Shown here: piece by piece, positions 60,342-64,000 of the stretch
Numbering within the stretch: position 1 is the first letter of the stretch
Layout of the letters: every line of letters begins with the position of its first letter
Origin: Ailanthus altissimus
Lineage: Eukaryota > Streptophyta > Magnoliopsida > Sapindales > Simaroubaceae
DNA length: 64,000 nt
Assembly: GCA_946807835.1 (NCBI GenBank)
Contig: OX327700.1
Location: 28,990,001-29,054,000 of the forward strand
Reading direction: 5' to 3'
The notes under the pieces: model-generated
What the model saw: only the letters and a program-made list of their open reading frames with translations
The model's database searches: none
What the model was told of the DNA's origin: nothing
Program-made: the position numbers and the translations under genes

Positions 60342-62934
60342 TTATCACGCCCCAAACCCAAAAGATCTGAAACATGAAACTTACACTCATTCAATAATGT
60401 GAACTAATAATTAATATTGCATAAAATTTCAAACTTGAATTCAACATAGAAATCCTTATCAAGTTGCTAGTAAGTTTAATACAAAATTAACCCATGACCA
60501 TACTTCGTGAAACATAAATTAAATACAACCACACCTAATAAAATAACATATAAGTATTTATTCAATAGGGACAAATTAAATATCTTAAACTATGTGTCCA
60601 CAAATGAAACACTTAGCAACCTAGCAATTTAAGGAACCCAAGGGACAGCAGAAGCCTTGCCAAATTCGCTAAGCACACATGTGCCTTATTTACCTGAAAT
60701 CACCATAAACTATAATGAGTATAAAACTCAGTACAAATACAAATATATACACAATGCATATGTATGATATGCTGTGATAAATAAAAATTATAATCTTATC
60801 AAATCACATTTCAGGTAAGCGCTTACACTTTATTTCAAAACATATAATAAGAATACCATCACTCAACTACTACTTAGTAGGACTTCCATATTACATATCA
60901 CATAATGAGTCAAATGTCACTCGTAGGTGACATACCGTATGAGAAGAATAGTACAAGTGAAGTTTAAATTATACATATATAATGCTCATGCCCGAAGATA
61001 AGAGCCAAACCCTCACCCCGAGCATCGGTGAGTCCTCTCACATATACCAATACGCCACCACATGAATGTGATGACTCAATCTTCCTTTACGTACTAATAG
61101 GATCCTCCCTACATACAGAACACATAACATATACTAATCCCGAAATAAATGCCACACATAAAGGCTCCAAAAATCACATAAGGTGCCTACTGAGTAAATA
61201 GTGAGTTCAAGCATTCTCAAAACACAAAACGTATCTCATGGACATTTTTGACTTCAAAAGCTTTCTTTGTTAAACACATTTCATTTTAAAAGCTCACTTT
61301 TATAAACACATGTATGTCCATGATCAATGTCAATACTCACATTCATAAACATTTGTCTTTCATATTTCATATCAAATATACTTTGGCATAACATAAATAT
61401 ATTTCTAAGCACATTTATAAAATCATACATAGATAATTACTATGCTTATTGTGATTCCAATAAAAGTCTAGTATACTTACCTCTTAGCACTTTCGGCTAC
61501 AAGGCTTAATTCTCCTTAACCCATCAATGGAGGTTAATACTTTCATAAGCCTCAACATTCACACAAAACACTTTAAATAGCTTATAAAATTACACATATT
61601 GCACTTATCACATCAAATTGATCTAATTACTTGGTTTCTCAAAACTTGTCATTCTGATCACTTACATTTAACAAAAATTTCTTATACATCAAATGATATC
61701 CAATTGCTCCAAAATAAAAATATATCTTTCTTAACTCATATATCCTCCTTATGTATGAATATTATATCATAATTCTTACACAATCTATTTCATAAACACC
61801 ATCAAATCCAAACTATTATTCTGACGGGATCAAGATATTTACTGAACAGTATTCAGTCTTCTAATTTTATAAAATCATATACGAATTCAAAACTTATAAA
61901 ACTATACAAAATTACTCTTGACACATATTTCAATTCATGATAAATATTTCACTTCAAAATCCCTACCAAAAGTAATTTAAAACTATTTTATTTCATAACT
62001 TTAAAAATCTATTAATCAAATACTGGAATGAGCTAATATGCTTTAGAAAATCATAACAATTTAACCACATTGAAATAAATTCTCAATTTTGAATATATCA
62101 TATTAGACATATAAATTTATCAGATTCTAGAAATTCGTAATTTGTGAAGATCATTCATCAGATCAAAAATTGTTTGGCACTATATTATACTGTTAACACA
62201 AGAAAATTTCAAAATTTCAGGGTCATTTTGGTAAATTCACTGCAAATTTAATTTCTGAAATTTTTTAATCGATTCAAAGTCTCAAATGATTCTATACATG
62301 TGTACTTTCATAGAAGCAAAATTTAAAATCAGAACTGAAGCACAACAATTTATAAAATTTCTGGATCAAGAGACTACAAAGTAGAAATTCTACAATTCAT
62401 CATATTTATCAAGCTATCTATATAATCATCATCAATTCTCAATATATCTTACAAAATTCACATCAAATCTCCAATTTTTCATTTGTCCATAACTTAAAAC
62501 TTAAAGGAATTAACTTAATTAACACCAATAAATTGAGAAATAGTTATGATATAACTCTTAAAATCCAAAATTCTAATTTCTTCTTCTCTTTCTCTCCCCT
62601 TTATTTCTCTTTTTTCTCTCTCTAAAGGGGTGGCTCGACCCAAAAATGTGTAAATTAGGGTTTAAAAAATGTATTTTTATACTAAGAGGCTAACTTTTAG
62701 TATTTATGAATTAGCCCCCAAAATTTTTAAAGTATTACAATTTGATCTTTAAAATAAATCTAAAGTCTTGCAAATAAATCCAATACTAATAGTAGGTCTT
62801 TAATCTATCCAAACACTACTAATAACAATAAATAAATCAAGTATCACCCACAATACAAATAAAATATGTATATTTATATATATATATATATAAAAATATT
62901 TATTCCTACTGGTTGTAGATAAGTAGTTATTACA
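60342..62934. mobile_element. Unclassified 2.6-kb insertion in the 3' LTR
   Basis: Its limits follow from comparing the two LTRs: the 5' LTR reads straight through (CGCTGCGTGCAGTAATTT) where this copy is split. CGTG stands at both edges (60338-60341, 62935-62938). It begins TTATCACGCCCCAAACCC. On the minus strand it would run TGTAATAAC... to GGGGCGTGATAACA if two flanking bases are included, the look of a solo LTR in minus orientation. No coding signal; an AT repeat at about 62876-62892. Class uncertain. Confidence 0.7.
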
Positions 62935-62993
62935 CGTGTAGTAATTTTTAAAATTACGTATACACTCGTATGTCACACATTCGATTTCCAACA
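62935..62993 (+). repeat. 3' LTR of the plus-strand Copia element, last part
   Basis: After the CGTG copy it resumes TAGTAATTTTTAAAATTACG and ends GATTTCCAACA, matching the end of the 5' LTR at 55375. Confidence 0.88.
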
Positions 62994-63366
62994 TGGACTA
63001 CCCTCAGAAAGTTTACACTAAAAAAGTGATTTAGCAACTCTATATGCCTCAACCTGAGGATGGTCCTTCAGATGGAGCGTAATGCTAAAAGCATTACCCA
63101 TATGAGCATGTTTTCTCTATAAACCTATAGATATAAAGGCAAGAACGTAAGATTTAACTTTTAAATCATCATCTAGCCATTTTTGATAAGCCCCTTCTCC
63201 TCTGGGGTGGCTTCATCAGTAATTCCTGTGGATATACATTGATCTATTACATATCTAAGTTTTTCATAATCGACAAGAATTCTTAGATTCATCAACCAGT
63301 CTTTATAATTTTTCATGCCTTTAAGTTGGTTCGCATTATGCGAACCAACGAATTATATGAGGCCAT
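62994..63366 (-). pseudogene. Copia Gag, N-terminal fragment (minus-strand element)
   Basis: From ATG at 63366 the minus strand reads MASYNSLVRIM, then after a frameshift NQLKGMKNYKDWLMNLRILV and ATPEEKG, WLDDDLKVKS, the Copia Gag (UBN2-type) pattern. It stops at the edge of the 3' LTR of the inserted plus-strand element. Probably the gag of the same element whose integrase-to-LTR half is at 42559-46740. A 10-bp inverted repeat (63325-63334/63340-63349) lies at the frameshift. Confidence 0.82.
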
Positions 63367-63932
63367 TTTATCTTTACAAAAGAAAATAAAAGATGCTAGC
63401 ATAAAATATATATTTCAATCGCTAAATTTTATTTTAGATTAAGGATATAATTAAATTATACATTTTTAAATCTAAAACATCCTTCCATTGTTTTACATTA
63501 TCCCCTAAATCTCTCAAAAAAGAAAAACGATAATTTAAAGTCTTTAAATTGTACAGCAAGAAGTAGTCCTCATTGGCACTTTACTTTAGCCTCACACTTT
63601 AGCGATATTGGCCGTTGTAAAATCTAAAAGGTAGAAAACTCTTGTCAATTGCATCTTATGCAACTCTTATTACTGATCCTAAATACACATTATCTTCATG
63701 CTTTAGTAATATTAGATAATTATATTTCAGATTAACTTGTCAATGATCAAATATATGTTACTGATACTATCCTCACACTTCAGCAATATTGAGCAATAGG
63801 TTCACATATATTTGCCTCATCTCATATTTAACTAGCATAGTCCAAATCACACCGACAAAATCCTTCACGCTTTAGCAATATTGGAAACGATCGATATGAC
63901 CTGACTAATACTGTATTGACAAGATAGATCAA
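63367..63932 (-). other. Leader of the minus-strand Copia element
   Basis: About 63470-63930 is an inverted, diverged copy of 56340-56800 in the plus-strand element, including four counterparts of the 20-bp motif (near 63590, 63690, 63770 and 63860). Non-coding. Confidence 0.75.
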
Positions 63933-64000
63933 TGATTGGTGTGCTATAGTAGCTAAACGCAAGTGCACGCTATCGTATCAAGTAAAATAGGATTTTAAGT
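63933..64000 (-). repeat. Start of another Athila-like LTR at the window edge
   Basis: Reverse complement ends CTATAGCACACCAATCA, matching the 3' end of the LTRs at 49063 and 54104. The rest lies beyond base 64000. Confidence 0.88.

Larger units (their letters stand above)
46741..62993 (+). mobile_element. Plus-strand Copia-type element of the same 2.2-kb-LTR family, internally deleted and carrying two nested insertions
   Basis: Order: 5'-truncated LTR (46741-47729, continued at 54105-55375 after a nested Gypsy-type element), primer site at 55378, a 2.7-kb internal region without intact pol, purine tract near 58050, then the 3' LTR (58067-60341, continued at 62935-62993 after a second insertion). 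It lies in opposite orientation inside the minus-strand member of its own family. Confidence 0.82.

Noticed and set aside
1..64000. CRISPR arrays, bacterial operons, riboswitches
   Set aside because: Spliced plant genes and plant transposons throughout; nothing resembling these was seen.

Overview
This is nuclear DNA of a flowering plant, almost certainly a eudicot. It is AT-rich, its genes have many short exons with GT-AG introns, its gene families are plant-specific, and much of it is nested LTR retrotransposons. I cannot name the species. From memory of the Arabidopsis annotation, the four recognisable genes are counterparts of a chromosome 3 neighbourhood: At3g13065 (SRF4), At3g13062 (START-domain protein), At3g13060 (ECT5) and At3g13050 (NiaP). 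The window therefore looks like an old gene-order block pushed apart by transposons.

Left part, 1-19 kb, gene-dense and all on the minus strand: an SRF4/SRF5-like leucine-rich-repeat receptor (predicted pseudokinase; its last codons lie left of the window), a START-domain lipid-binding membrane protein with one GC-AG intron, and an ECT5-like YTH-domain m6A reader. I joined their exons by reading frame and splice sites, and every junction is in phase.

Middle part, 19.6-37 kb: a decayed Tork/Tnt1-like Copia element with both LTRs; two tandem DUF1218 gene copies, both broken, the first with a solo LTR (5-bp target duplication ACGGA) in its first intron; and a minus-strand NiaP-type nicotinate transporter gene with one odd splice junction.

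Right part, 37-64 kb, has no intact host gene and reads as layers of insertion. A minus-strand remnant of an endogenous caulimovirid (RNase H end, then a viroplasmin-like domain with a coiled coil) is interrupted by a solo LTR (39.8-42.0 kb). Beside that LTR is a 370-bp near-perfect palindrome that looks like two SINEs head to head. From 42.56 kb rightwards lies a minus-strand Copia element, itself split by a plus-strand Copia element of the same family (46.7-63.0 kb). The latter carries in its 5' LTR a 6.4-kb Athila/Tat-like element that has Gag but no pol (target duplication CGTAT), and in its 3' LTR a 2.6-kb unclassified insertion. The gag and leader of the minus-strand element resume at 63.0-63.9 kb, and another Athila-like LTR begins at the right edge.

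The most unusual signals are (1) GC-rich AGCGCC/GGCGCT cassettes that recur in structurally unrelated retroelements of this AT-rich window, with module number differing even between two LTRs of one element, and (2) the SINE-like palindrome.
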